Of a stretch of DNA of 64,000 nt, positions 8,283 to 15,406 are shown in pieces. Below the pieces are notes generated by a model. The model did no database searches and was not told the origin of the DNA. It saw only the letters and a list, made by a program, of their open reading frames with translations. Source of the DNA: JBBQNR01 sp963774075 (GTDB taxonomy: Bacteria > Actinomycetota > Thermoleophilia > Solirubrobacterales > JBBDJG01); assembly GCA_963774075.1 (NCBI GenBank), contig CAVZDP010000003.1, positions 496,001 to 560,000 of the forward strand. Reading direction: 5' to 3'. Made by a program: the position numbers and the translations under genes. How positions within the stretch are numbered: the stretch's first letter is position 1; each line of letters opens with the position of its first letter.

Positions 8283-9974
8283 CTAAGCCGTCGTCTTGGG
8301 CGGGATGCGCTCGTCGCTCTCGCGCGTGAAGCGGGGGGCCACGGGACGCTCGACCGGAGGCGGCGGCTGCGACGTGCCGAAGGCGCCAGGTGGAGCGACG
8401 CTCCTGGACGTGGCGTCGCCGTTCTGCTCAGGCTCGACGGGCGGAGGTGTCATGTCGACCGTGTCTTCGACCGGGTCGACGGTGTCGGTCGTGTCTTCGA
8501 CCGTGTCTTCGACCGCGGCGGAGACTTCGGCGGCGAACACGATCTCGTCGATCTCGTGGCGATCGAGGGTCTCGTTCTCGAGCAGCGCCTCGGCGAAGCG
8601 GTCGAGCAGCTCGCGGTTGTCCATGATCAGGCAGCGAGCGTCCCACTGCGCCTCGTCGATCAGAGCCTGCTGCTCGCGGTCGCGCTTGCTGCGCGTGTCC
8701 TCCGAGAGCGCGTGGCTCTCGGAGCCGTCGCCGCGCACGATCAGCTGCTTGCCCATCCCGTAGTCCTCGAGCATCGCGCGGCTCGTTTCCGTCACGCGGC
8801 GAAGGTCGTCGGCGGCACCGGTCGTGATGCGGCCAAAGACGATGTCCTCCGCGACCCGGCCGCCGAACAGCACCTTCATGTGATCGACGAGGTCCTCCTT
8901 CGAGCGCAGGTAGCGGTCCTCGCCGGGCAGGTTCATCGTGTATCCGAGCGCCCGCCCGCGCGGGATGATCGAGATCTTGTGCACGCGCTCCATCGACGGC
9001 AGCAGCTCGCGGACGAGCGCGTGGCCGGCCTCGTGATAGGCGATTATCTTCTTCTCCTCGGGCGTGATCACGCGCCGTGTCTGCAGGCCGGCCACAACGC
9101 GCTCGAGCGCAGCCTCGAAGTCGGCGGCGGTGATGAACTCGCGCTCCTGCCGTCCGGCGAAGATCGCGGCCTCGTTGCACAGGTTGGCGAGGTCCGCGCC
9201 CGTCAGGCCCGAGGTCTGTTGCGCGATGAGCTCGAGGTCGACCTCGCCGAGCGGCTTGCCCTCGGTGTGCACGTGCAGGATCTTCACGCGCCCGTCGAGG
9301 TCTGGCGGGGAGACGAATACCTGCCTGTCGAACCTGCCGGGTCTAAGCAGCGCCGGGTCGAGCGAGTCAACCCGGTTGGACGCTGCGATCACGACAAGGT
9401 TTCCATTGTCCTCGAAGCCGTCCATCTCGACGAGGAGCTGGTTGAGCGTCTGATCCTTCTCGCGCGAGAGGTCCATGCCGCGCTTGCCTCCCACGGCGTC
9501 CAGCTCGTCGATGAAGATGATCGCGGGCGCGTTCTTCTTGGCGATGTCGAAGAGTCGCCGGATGCGGGCGGCGCCGAGGCCGGCGAACATCTCGACGAAC
9601 GAGCTCGCGGACTGGCTGAAGAAGTTGGCTCCCGACTCCGCGGCGACGGCCTTCGCGAGCAGCGTCTTGCCGGTTCCGGGCGGCCCATGAAGCATGATTC
9701 CCTTCGGCACCTTCGCGCCGAGGCGCTTGAAGCGCTTGGGCGAGCGCAGGAACTCGACGACTTCGCGCAGCTCGTCCTTGGCCTCCTCACAGCCGGCCAC
9801 GTCGTCCCAGCGCACCGAGCTCTGGGAAGAGGGCTTCAGATGCTGCGGCTTGGTCCGCGGCATCATCTTGAGGGTGCGCCAGACCAGGTACACGAGCGCG
9901 CCCATGAACAGGATGGGCAGCCATGTCAGCGCCCAGCCCTGTAGCTGATCGTAAAAGCTCAAAGCGACCGGCAT
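8283..9974 (-). CDS. FtsH-like AAA+ membrane zinc protease lacking the periplasmic domain
   Basis: FtsH is an ATP-dependent membrane protease degrading misfolded membrane and regulatory proteins. This 563-aa protein has the AAA module: Walker A GPPGTGKT (97-104), Walker B IIFIDELDAVG, and the second region of homology RPGRFDRQVFV, followed by the M41 peptidase zinc site HEAGH (about 313-317). The start at 9974 has GAGG upstream. Unlike classic FtsH it has only one membrane helix (about 13-33) and no external domain, so it is shorter than the usual 610-650 aa. The C-terminus carries an acidic Val-Glu-Asp-Thr repeat (about 485-505) then a Pro-rich tail. Whether it is the main FtsH or a paralogue cannot be told here. 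Confidence 0.9.
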   Translation of the reverse strand: MPVALSFYDQLQGWALTWLPILFMGALVYLVWRTLKMMPRTKPQHLKPSSQSSVRWDDVAGCEEAKDELREVVEFLRSPKRFKRLGAKVPKGIMLHGPPGTGKTLLAKAVAAESGANFFSQSASSFVEMFAGLGAARIRRLFDIAKKNAPAIIFIDELDAVGGKRGMDLSREKDQTLNQLLVEMDGFEDNGNLVVIAASNRVDSLDPALLRPGRFDRQVFVSPPDLDGRVKILHVHTEGKPLGEVDLELIAQQTSGLTGADLANLCNEAAIFAGRQEREFITAADFEAALERVVAGLQTRRVITPEEKKIIAYHEAGHALVRELLPSMERVHKISIIPRGRALGYTMNLPGEDRYLRSKEDLVDHMKVLFGGRVAEDIVFGRITTGAADDLRRVTETSRAMLEDYGMGKQLIVRGDGSESHALSEDTRSKRDREQQALIDEAQWDARCLIMDNRELLDRFAEALLENETLDRHEIDEIVFAAEVSAAVEDTVEDTTDTVDPVEDTVDMTPPPVEPEQNGDATSRSVAPPGAFGTSQPPPPVERPVAPRFTRESDERIPPKTTA

Positions 9975-10063
9975 CCGTGCCTCACTTCAAGGGAGGGAAA
10001 CCCAAGCCAACTGGCCAGGAATCCGAGCGTAGTCCCAGCCCCGCCGGGATTCCATCTTTTTTC

Positions 10064-10081
10064 GTCTAGAGCGCTCTGGAC
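10064..10081. promoter_or_regulatory. 18-bp palindrome between pncB and the FtsH-like gene
   Basis: GTCTAGAGCGCTCTGGAC pairs with itself over nine positions with a single G-T. It lies 5 bp past the nicotinate phosphoribosyltransferase stop and about 90 bp upstream of the FtsH-like start. It could be a protein-binding operator for the protease gene or a short transcript-ending hairpin without a U tract. The T6 run at 10057-10062 is on the wrong strand to serve as a terminator tail for pncB. Confidence 0.4.
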
Positions 10082-10085
10082 GCTT

Positions 10086-11201
10086 TCAGGTCACGCGCTC
10101 CATGCGGTCGTTCGGCACGAACTTCCGGCCGACCTTGGCGCATGGACGCCCTTCGACCATCACGACGTCCGCCGTGAAGTTGTTCTCACCCCGGATCAGG
10201 CTCGAGCCCACGCCGTACGCGTCCACCGGCACGCTTTCGCGCTCGAAGTCCTTTATCCGCTCGGCGTTGAACCCTCCCGAAACGACGATTCGAATGCCGG
10301 TGTGGCCTGCCTCGTCCAGGCGTGAACGCACGAGCCGCACGAGCTGAGGGTTCACTCCGCGGGGGTCGAAGCGGCCCATCCGGTCGAGCAGCGACTTGTC
10401 GACGATCGTGTGGGCGGTGTCGAGCCGCACTCCCCAGAGGCGATCGCCGAGCGCCTCCGCCACCTCGAGCGATGTGCGCACGGAGTCGTTGTCGAAATCG
10501 ACCAGCACGACGACGTTCATGCGGTCGGCGAAGCGATCCGCGAAGGCCCGCGCCGCGGCCACCGTGTCCCCCTTGTAGGAAGCGATCAGGGCATGCGGGA
10601 CAGTGCCCATGCCGTGACCCCCCCACCACGAGGCCTGCGCGTCCGTCGAGACGCCGATGGCGCCGGCGACGTGCGCCGCCCAGCCGTCGCCGGTCTGGAC
10701 CATCCAGTGATCGTGGCGAGCGGGGAAGTAGAGGATGGGCTTGCCGCCCGCAGCGGCCACGACCTCTTTGACGTTGCGCATGATGAGCGTCCGGCGCGCG
10801 AGCGTTCCGAGATAGACGGTCTCGAGATGCGCGAAGAGCGAGTAGTCGCCTTCGATGTGCATCACGGTCTCGTAGGGCGAGATCTCGTCGCCCTCGTGAA
10901 GCGCGCTGACGCTGAGCTCCGGCCAGCCCGGCTGCCAGTCTCCCTGTTCGTCGTAGCGGCCCGAGCAGAGCTTGAGCACCGCCAGCGCCTCGTCTATCCC
11001 ACCGAGGGCGGAGTGCTGCTTCTGGAAGACCTGCATCACGACGTGCGGGTTGCTGCCCTCCGCCTCCAGCAGCTCCTTCGTGAAGTTGAAATAGGCGTCG
11101 GTGTAGTAGCCGTCACGGATCTTCTCGACCGGCAGCCGGAAGACCTCCGGATCGAGCCTCGAGCGCGCTTTCGGCGTCGTGACGGCCATCGGTGCAGCCA
11201 T
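10086..11201 (-). CDS. pncB: Nicotinate phosphoribosyltransferase
   Basis: NAPRTase joins nicotinate and PRPP (ATP-assisted) to make nicotinate mononucleotide in NAD salvage. The 371-aa product begins with the family pattern DPEVFRLPVEKIRDGYYTDAY (shown in part), and later has SWWGGHGMGTVPHALIASY, the barrel strand VVLVDFDND, and the phosphate-binding VVSGGFNAERIKDFE. I chose ATG 11201; ATG 11189 is equally possible, and a further in-frame start at 11264 would overlap the divergent promoter area. The divergent HTH gene begins about 110 bp away and is a candidate regulator, though that is only position-based. Confidence 0.85.
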   Translation of the reverse strand: MAAPMAVTTPKARSRLDPEVFRLPVEKIRDGYYTDAYFNFTKELLEAEGSNPHVVMQVFQKQHSALGGIDEALAVLKLCSGRYDEQGDWQPGWPELSVSALHEGDEISPYETVMHIEGDYSLFAHLETVYLGTLARRTLIMRNVKEVVAAAGGKPILYFPARHDHWMVQTGDGWAAHVAGAIGVSTDAQASWWGGHGMGTVPHALIASYKGDTVAAARAFADRFADRMNVVVLVDFDNDSVRTSLEVAEALGDRLWGVRLDTAHTIVDKSLLDRMGRFDPRGVNPQLVRLVRSRLDEAGHTGIRIVVSGGFNAERIKDFERESVPVDAYGVGSSLIRGENNFTADVVMVEGRPCAKVGRKFVPNDRMERVT

Positions 11202-11299
11202 GTTAGGCGCGCTGCAGCCTTGCGCGGGGTCGTGGGAAAGCCCGTCCGGCACGAAATTTGGCAAGAATCACGTCGGTTTTCTGGGCGATTTTGTGGTGG

Positions 11300-11305
11300 T
11301 ACCCT
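11300..11305 (+). promoter_or_regulatory. Candidate -10 box for the HTH gene
   Basis: TACCCT is followed by GACGCC and a GTG at 11312, matching the leaderless pattern seen elsewhere. A weak T-rich -35 (TTTTCT, about 11277) lies roughly 17 bp upstream. Confidence 0.4.
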
Positions 11306-11311
11306 GACGCC

Positions 11312-11647
11312 GTGGCGGGAATGAGCAGGGAGGAGGCAAGGGCAGTCGCTCGCGAGCTGCGAGACGAGCTGGCCGCGAACGGCCGCCGGCGTGAGGCCGA
11401 GGCGGTGGGGGCGCTGGTCGGCAACGGCGAGGAGGTGTACCTGCGGCTGCGCAAGCGCTACTACTCGCCGTCCGAGGTCGCCGAGCGAGTCGGCGTCAGT
11501 CGCCAGACCGTGATCAAGTGGATAGAGCGTGGAGAGCTCGAGGCCGAGCTGACCCCCGGCGGCCACCATCGGATCCCCGCCGCGGCCTTCCAGTCCGGCC
11601 GCCGCTCCGAACGGGCCGACGTCAAGCTCGTGCCGGCGAAGCGCTAG
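11312..11647 (+). CDS. Helix-turn-helix (excisionase/MerR-like) DNA-binding protein
   Basis: The C-terminal half is a clear excisionase-type winged helix: YYSPSEVAERVGVSRQTVIK, then WIERGELEA and GGHHRIPAAAF, where the second helix contacts DNA and the GGHHRI turn forms the wing. The N-terminal half (SREEARAVARELRDELAANG) is helical and probably mediates dimerisation. The start is GTG 11312, six bases after a TACCCT box; ATG 11321 is an alternative three codons later and would give 108 aa. It overlaps the convergent HAD gene by 4 bp. It is transcribed away from pncB, so control of NAD salvage or autoregulation is possible but unproven. No integrase or phage genes are nearby, so it is likely a stand-alone regulator. 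Confidence 0.8.
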   Translation: MAGMSREEARAVARELRDELAANGRRREAEAVGALVGNGEEVYLRLRKRYYSPSEVAERVGVSRQTVIKWIERGELEAELTPGGHHRIPAAAFQSGRRSERADVKLVPAKR

Positions 11648-12333
11648 CCGCGCACGGCGCGCACGAGCGCCTCGGCGTCGCGCAGATCGGGCAGTACCAC
11701 CCCCGCCCCCGTGCCCTCGAGCTCCTCCCGGCTGGAGAATCCGGAAGCGACGGCGACGACTCTCACGCCCGCCTCCTGTGCGGCAGCCACGTCCAGCGGC
11801 GTGTCGCCGATCAGAACCGTCTCCTCGGGAGCGAAGTCGACGCCGTGCTTGGCCAGCGCCTTTCGCCTCGCAACCCCGACCAGCTCGGAGCGACGACGAT
11901 TGTCCGAGCCGTAGCCGCCCACTTCGAGGTCGAGATGATCGACGAGCCCGACGGCGCCGAGCTTGACCGCGGCATTGGGCTCGATGTTGCCCGTGAGAAG
12001 CGACTGCACCACCCCCGGCTCGGCCGCGAGGCGCTCGATCGCCTCTCGCGCGCCGGGGTAGGGGCGGCCGCGTTCTGCAATCTGTTCCGCCCGAGCAGCC
12101 AGAGCCTCCGCCAGCGCCTCCGCGAAACCGGGTAGATGTGCCTCTCCGTCAGCGATCCCGTTGCGCTCGAGGATCTCCAACCCGATCTCCTCGTCGGTGC
12201 GCCCGGCCATCGCAACCTGTATGTCGACCCTCGTGCCGAAGAGCGACTCGAACGCGTCGGCGAAGGCCTCTCGCCCGGCGCCCGCCGAGTCCACGAGCGT
12301 TCCGTCTATGTCCCAGAGAACGAGGCGCCGCAA
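11644..12333 (-). CDS. HAD-superfamily phosphatase (phosphoglycolate-phosphatase-like)
   Basis: HAD hydrolase of 229 aa with the nucleophile motif DIDGTLVDS (8-16), an alpha-helical cap (about 17-90) as in the Gph/beta-phosphoglucomutase group, the motif II SLLTGN, and motif III/IV with GDTPLDVAAAQEAG near residue 170. These residues fit a phosphomonoesterase; the true substrate cannot be deduced. The start is TTG with a TAGACG box about nine bases upstream. Its stop overlaps the stop of the HTH gene on the other strand. Confidence 0.8.
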   Translation of the reverse strand: MRRLVLWDIDGTLVDSAGAGREAFADAFESLFGTRVDIQVAMAGRTDEEIGLEILERNGIADGEAHLPGFAEALAEALAARAEQIAERGRPYPGAREAIERLAAEPGVVQSLLTGNIEPNAAVKLGAVGLVDHLDLEVGGYGSDNRRRSELVGVARRKALAKHGVDFAPEETVLIGDTPLDVAAAQEAGVRVVAVASGFSSREELEGTGAGVVLPDLRDAEALVRAVRG

Positions 12334-12355
12334 CGAAGCCCCCGTCTAGTGGTGC

Positions 12356-13189
12356 TCAGCCGGCAGAGACGCCCGCCTCGGCACGCAGGATCTCGGCCAG
12401 CGCCACCCGGCCGACATCCAGTTGCTCTCCCGTTGGCTCGCGGGTGGCGAACAGCCTCTGCATCTCGTTGCCTGGCACCTTGAGCGCCCGCGCCAGCGGA
12501 GCGTCGCGGTGGCGTTCCGACCAGGCGAAGAGCTCGACGGCCACGGCCACGCTGCCGACCGTCACCACGGCGCTGGCGATGGGGCCCCGCGCTCGCAGAA
12601 GGGCTCGTGAGAGGGCGTTGCCTATGACGGTCGAGATCATCATGGGTGCGACGAGGTTCGAGCCGCAGCGCTCGTGCTCCTTGGCGGCGTCCGAGGCGTC
12701 CGTGTCCTGCTCGTAGCCTGCGATCGCCTTGTGCTCGACCCCGTGGTAGGCGGCGAGGTCCGAGTCTTTGAGCGCAAGCGCCGTGGGCGCCATGCTCAGC
12801 AGGGCGACGGCGCTCTCGCGCGCGACGGTTCGAGGCCCAGCCCGGCGCACTCCCGCCGCGAGCGCGCTCGAGGCGAGCATGGCCGCGAAGACCTTGCCGT
12901 CCTCGAACGGAAGCTGCACCTCCGGCACCCTGCGCTTCACCAGGGGAATGAGGGCGAAGGCCTCGCCTAGCCTGGCGACGCCACGAATTCCCGGAAGCCC
13001 GGCGAGCCTTCCTTCCACACGCGGCTTTGGCCCGGAGCTCACCTTGATCTCGCCCTCCTTGGTCCGGACGGCGACGGCCCAATGCGAAGGGCCGTGGACG
13101 AGCAGGCCGTTTCGCAGCGCCATCCCGCCGAGCCGAAGCTTCACGCTCTGCTCCGTACCGGCCTGCTCGTGTTGCTCCTCGGCGCTCAC
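12356..13189 (-). CDS. DUF1385 family membrane protein
   Basis: The block YHGVEHKAIAGYE (about 147-159) followed by HERCGSNLV is the signature of DUF1385, a widespread multi-pass membrane family whose biochemical role is not settled. The N-terminus has the family opening LRLGGMALRNGLLVHGP. Hydrophobic segments at roughly 110-125, 180-200 and 210-235 fit an integral membrane protein. It has 277 aa with a GTG start 10 bp after the TauE stop codon, so it is translationally close to that permease and probably in one operon with it. Confidence 0.8.
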   Translation of the reverse strand: MSAEEQHEQAGTEQSVKLRLGGMALRNGLLVHGPSHWAVAVRTKEGEIKVSSGPKPRVEGRLAGLPGIRGVARLGEAFALIPLVKRRVPEVQLPFEDGKVFAAMLASSALAAGVRRAGPRTVARESAVALLSMAPTALALKDSDLAAYHGVEHKAIAGYEQDTDASDAAKEHERCGSNLVAPMMISTVIGNALSRALLRARGPIASAVVTVGSVAVAVELFAWSERHRDAPLARALKVPGNEMQRLFATREPTGEQLDVGRVALAEILRAEAGVSAG

Positions 13190-13199
13190 CTCGTCAATG

Positions 13200-13949
13200 C
13201 TACGCCAGCGCCTGCGCCACCATGCCGGCCGCCGCCACCAGCAGGACGACGGCGATCGCCTTCACCAGCTGCTCCTCGGACAGCTCGCCCGTGAGCCGCG
13301 CTCCGAAAGCCGCAGCCGGCATCGAGACCACGGCGCCCACCGCGAGCAGATCCCAATCTGGGCTCGCGGTCGGTAGGTGCCCGATGACACCTGCCACGCC
13401 GAGGCAGAACCCGATCGTCACGTTCGTTCCGACCGCACGGGCGGCGCTCTCCCCGACGACCCGTATCAAGGCCGGCACTCTGAGGGAGCCGAGGATGAGC
13501 CCGACGAAGCCTCCCAGCAGGCCGATCGCCAGGCCGGCGATTACCGCGCCCGGGATGTTCAGCTTCGGATCGGCGGGGCCGTCCGGGGACTCCGGCCGCT
13601 TCCAACCAAAAAGGTCGACCGCGCTGTAGACGAGGACGGCGGCGATCGAGACCAGAAGCAGGTCCCCGGGAACCACGCCTGACACATAGCCGCCAATCAG
13701 ACCGCCGACGACCGATGGCGGCGCCATCCACGCGAACAGCCGCCAGTTCACCCGGTCGGCTCGGATGTGGGTGATCGAGGCGCCGGCGGCAGCGACGGCG
13801 CTGATGCCGATGTTCGCTCCGGCGCCCGCCGCGGGGGAGGAGGCCAGCAGTAGCACGACCGGCAGGCGCAGATTGCCAAGGACGAGCCCGACCAGGCCGC
13901 CACCAACCGCGACCACGGCGCACCACAGCGCTAGAGCTAGGTATTCCAC
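13200..13949 (-). CDS. TauE/SafE family anion permease
   Basis: TauE/SafE proteins are membrane permeases linked to export of sulfite, sulfonates or other organic anions. The 249-aa product has about eight hydrophobic segments and the two family halves, each with a Gly-rich turn: GGGLVGLVLGNLRLP near the start and LLGGFVGLILGSLRVPALI in the second half. Between them lies a polar loop (PESPDGPADPKLN). I chose GTG 13949 because it begins right at the first membrane helix (MEYLALALW); the frame runs on to 14117 but would overlap rarA. The start lies 16 bp from the divergent rarA start, so the two share a very short promoter region. Confidence 0.82.
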   Translation of the reverse strand: MEYLALALWCAVVAVGGGLVGLVLGNLRLPVVLLLASSPAAGAGANIGISAVAAAGASITHIRADRVNWRLFAWMAPPSVVGGLIGGYVSGVVPGDLLLVSIAAVLVYSAVDLFGWKRPESPDGPADPKLNIPGAVIAGLAIGLLGGFVGLILGSLRVPALIRVVGESAARAVGTNVTIGFCLGVAGVIGHLPTASPDWDLLAVGAVVSMPAAAFGARLTGELSEEQLVKAIAVVLLVAAAGMVAQALA

Positions 13950-13951
13950 TT

Positions 13952-13957
13952 CATACT
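13952..13957 (+). promoter_or_regulatory. Candidate -10 box for rarA
   Basis: CATACT ends eight bases before the rarA ATG at 13966, implying a leaderless or near-leaderless transcript. It sits within the 16-bp gap separating two divergent genes. Confidence 0.4.
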
Positions 13958-13965
13958 GAGGGTGT

Positions 13966-15315
13966 ATGCAGAGGCTGTTCGATACCGGGGAGGAGCCTCG
14001 AAGCCGATCCGCGGTGCCACGCGAGGAAGAGCCGCTTGCAGCGAGGATGCGGCCGGCGCTGCTCGAGGACTTTATCGGCCAGGAGCACCTGCTCGGGTCG
14101 GGGTCGGCGCTGCGCACGGCGATCGAGCAGGGGCAACTTCACTCGATGATCCTGTACGGGCCGCCGGGCAGCGGCAAGACGACCCTTGCGCGCATCGCTG
14201 CGACTGACTCCGGAGCCGCATTCGAAGAGGAGAGCGCCGTCAACGCCGGTCGCGCGGAGGTGCGAGCCGTGATCGAGCGCGCACGGCACCGGCGAGACCA
14301 GGCGAAGGGGACGTCCGGAGCGACGGTGTTCTTCCTGGACGAGATCCACCGCTTCAACAAGGCTCAGCAGGACGCTCTGCTGCCGGCGGTGGAGGAGGGC
14401 CTTCTGACCTTGATCGGCGCCACGACCGAGAACCCATACTTCGAGGTCAACTCCGCGCTCCTGTCGCGCTGCCGCATCTACGAGCTGCTTCCGCTGACGC
14501 AGCAGCAGGTGGGCGAGCTCTTGCGGCGGTCTCTCGGCGGCTCCGCTCACGGAATCCCGAATCCTCCTCCCGTGTCGGACGAGGCGATCGAGTTCCTCGC
14601 CGCGCGCTCGGGCGGCGATGCGCGCGCCGCGTACAACGCGCTCGAGCTCGCGTGCGAGACCGCTCAGAGGTTGGGCCGCGAGGTGACGGTGGAGCTTGCC
14701 GAGGACGCGATGCAGATGAAGGCCGTCCTCTACGACAAGGGCGGCGACAAGCACTACGACTACATCTCGGCCTGGATCAAGTCCACGCGCGGCTCCGACG
14801 TGGCAGCCTCGCTCTACTACCTCGCCGTGATGCTCGAGGGCGGCGAGGATCCTCGCTTCATCGCGCGGCGCATGATCGTTCTCGCCTCCGAGGACATAGG
14901 GAATGCGGATCCGCAGGCGCTCCAAGTCGCCATCGCCGCGGCTCAAGCGGTCGAGCACGTCGGCATGCCGGAGTGCGCGCTCAACCTGAGCCAGGCCGCG
15001 ATCTATCTCGCTCTTGCACCGAAATCGAACGCAAGCTGCACTGCGATCTCGCGCGCTCGCGCCGATGTGCGTGAGCATGGAGCCGAGGCGCCACCTGCGC
15101 ACTTGCGCGACGCGCACTACCCCGGAGCACGAAAGCTGGGGCGTGGCGTGGGATACGAGTACCCGCACAACCTCCCGGAGGGCGTTTCCGCTCAGGAGCT
15201 GATGCCGGAGGGATTGGAGGGCCGGCAGTACTACGAGCCGAGCGATCGTGGGTTCGAGCGAGAGCTTCAGGAGCGGCTTGCGCGCCTTCGGAAACTGCGC
15301 GGCGGCGGCAAGTAG
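13966..15315 (+). CDS. rarA: Replication-associated recombination protein A (RarA/MgsA)
   Basis: RarA is a AAA+ ATPase of the clamp-loader group that acts at stalled replication forks. The 449-aa protein starts with MRPALLEDFIGQEHLLG and has Walker A GPPGSGKT (65-72), Walker B FFLDEIHRFNKAQQDALLP and sensor-1 IGATTENPYFEVNSALLSRC. The C-terminal tetramerisation part includes YDYISAWIKSTRGSD and AIYLALAPKSN. Length and motif order are normal for the family. It is transcribed divergently from the TauE permease. Confidence 0.93.
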   Translation: MQRLFDTGEEPRSRSAVPREEEPLAARMRPALLEDFIGQEHLLGSGSALRTAIEQGQLHSMILYGPPGSGKTTLARIAATDSGAAFEEESAVNAGRAEVRAVIERARHRRDQAKGTSGATVFFLDEIHRFNKAQQDALLPAVEEGLLTLIGATTENPYFEVNSALLSRCRIYELLPLTQQQVGELLRRSLGGSAHGIPNPPPVSDEAIEFLAARSGGDARAAYNALELACETAQRLGREVTVELAEDAMQMKAVLYDKGGDKHYDYISAWIKSTRGSDVAASLYYLAVMLEGGEDPRFIARRMIVLASEDIGNADPQALQVAIAAAQAVEHVGMPECALNLSQAAIYLALAPKSNASCTAISRARADVREHGAEAPPAHLRDAHYPGARKLGRGVGYEYPHNLPEGVSAQELMPEGLEGRQYYEPSDRGFERELQERLARLRKLRGGGK

Positions 15316-15335
15316 CCGCTACTCTGAGAGCATCG

Positions 15336-15376
15336 GCAGGGGCCGTAAAGCCCCCTGTTGACCGGCAGGGAACGGC
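15336..15376 (+). other. Candidate structured RNA leader upstream of the RTX gene
   Basis: Between rarA and the RTX-like gene, CAGGGGC-loop-GCCCCCTG forms a strong hairpin (15336-15357, one bulged C). An overlapping alternative hairpin pairs CCCTG with CAGGG further on, and the loop CCGT can pair with ACGG at 15372-15375 to give a pseudoknot. The structures are mutually exclusive, as in an RNA switch. There is no U tract, so it is not a standard terminator. The block 15343-15363 is nearly identical to one at 37774-37796. It does not match any riboswitch consensus I know. Confidence 0.3.
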
Positions 15377-15406
15377 ACCACTCGGGGCTTCAATCAGCTC
15401 GAAGAC

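Noticed and set aside
8277..9944. A 555-codon plus-strand frame
   Set aside because: Antisense of the FtsH-like gene; no motif.
10050..10062. Hairpin followed by T6, read as a terminator on the plus strand
   Set aside because: No plus-strand gene ends there, and the stem has a mismatch; neighbouring genes are both on the minus strand.
15336..15376. Cyclic di-GMP-I (GEMM) riboswitch
   Set aside because: It shares only a GTAAAGCC-like stretch; the required upstream half and the GAAA-capped stem are not present.
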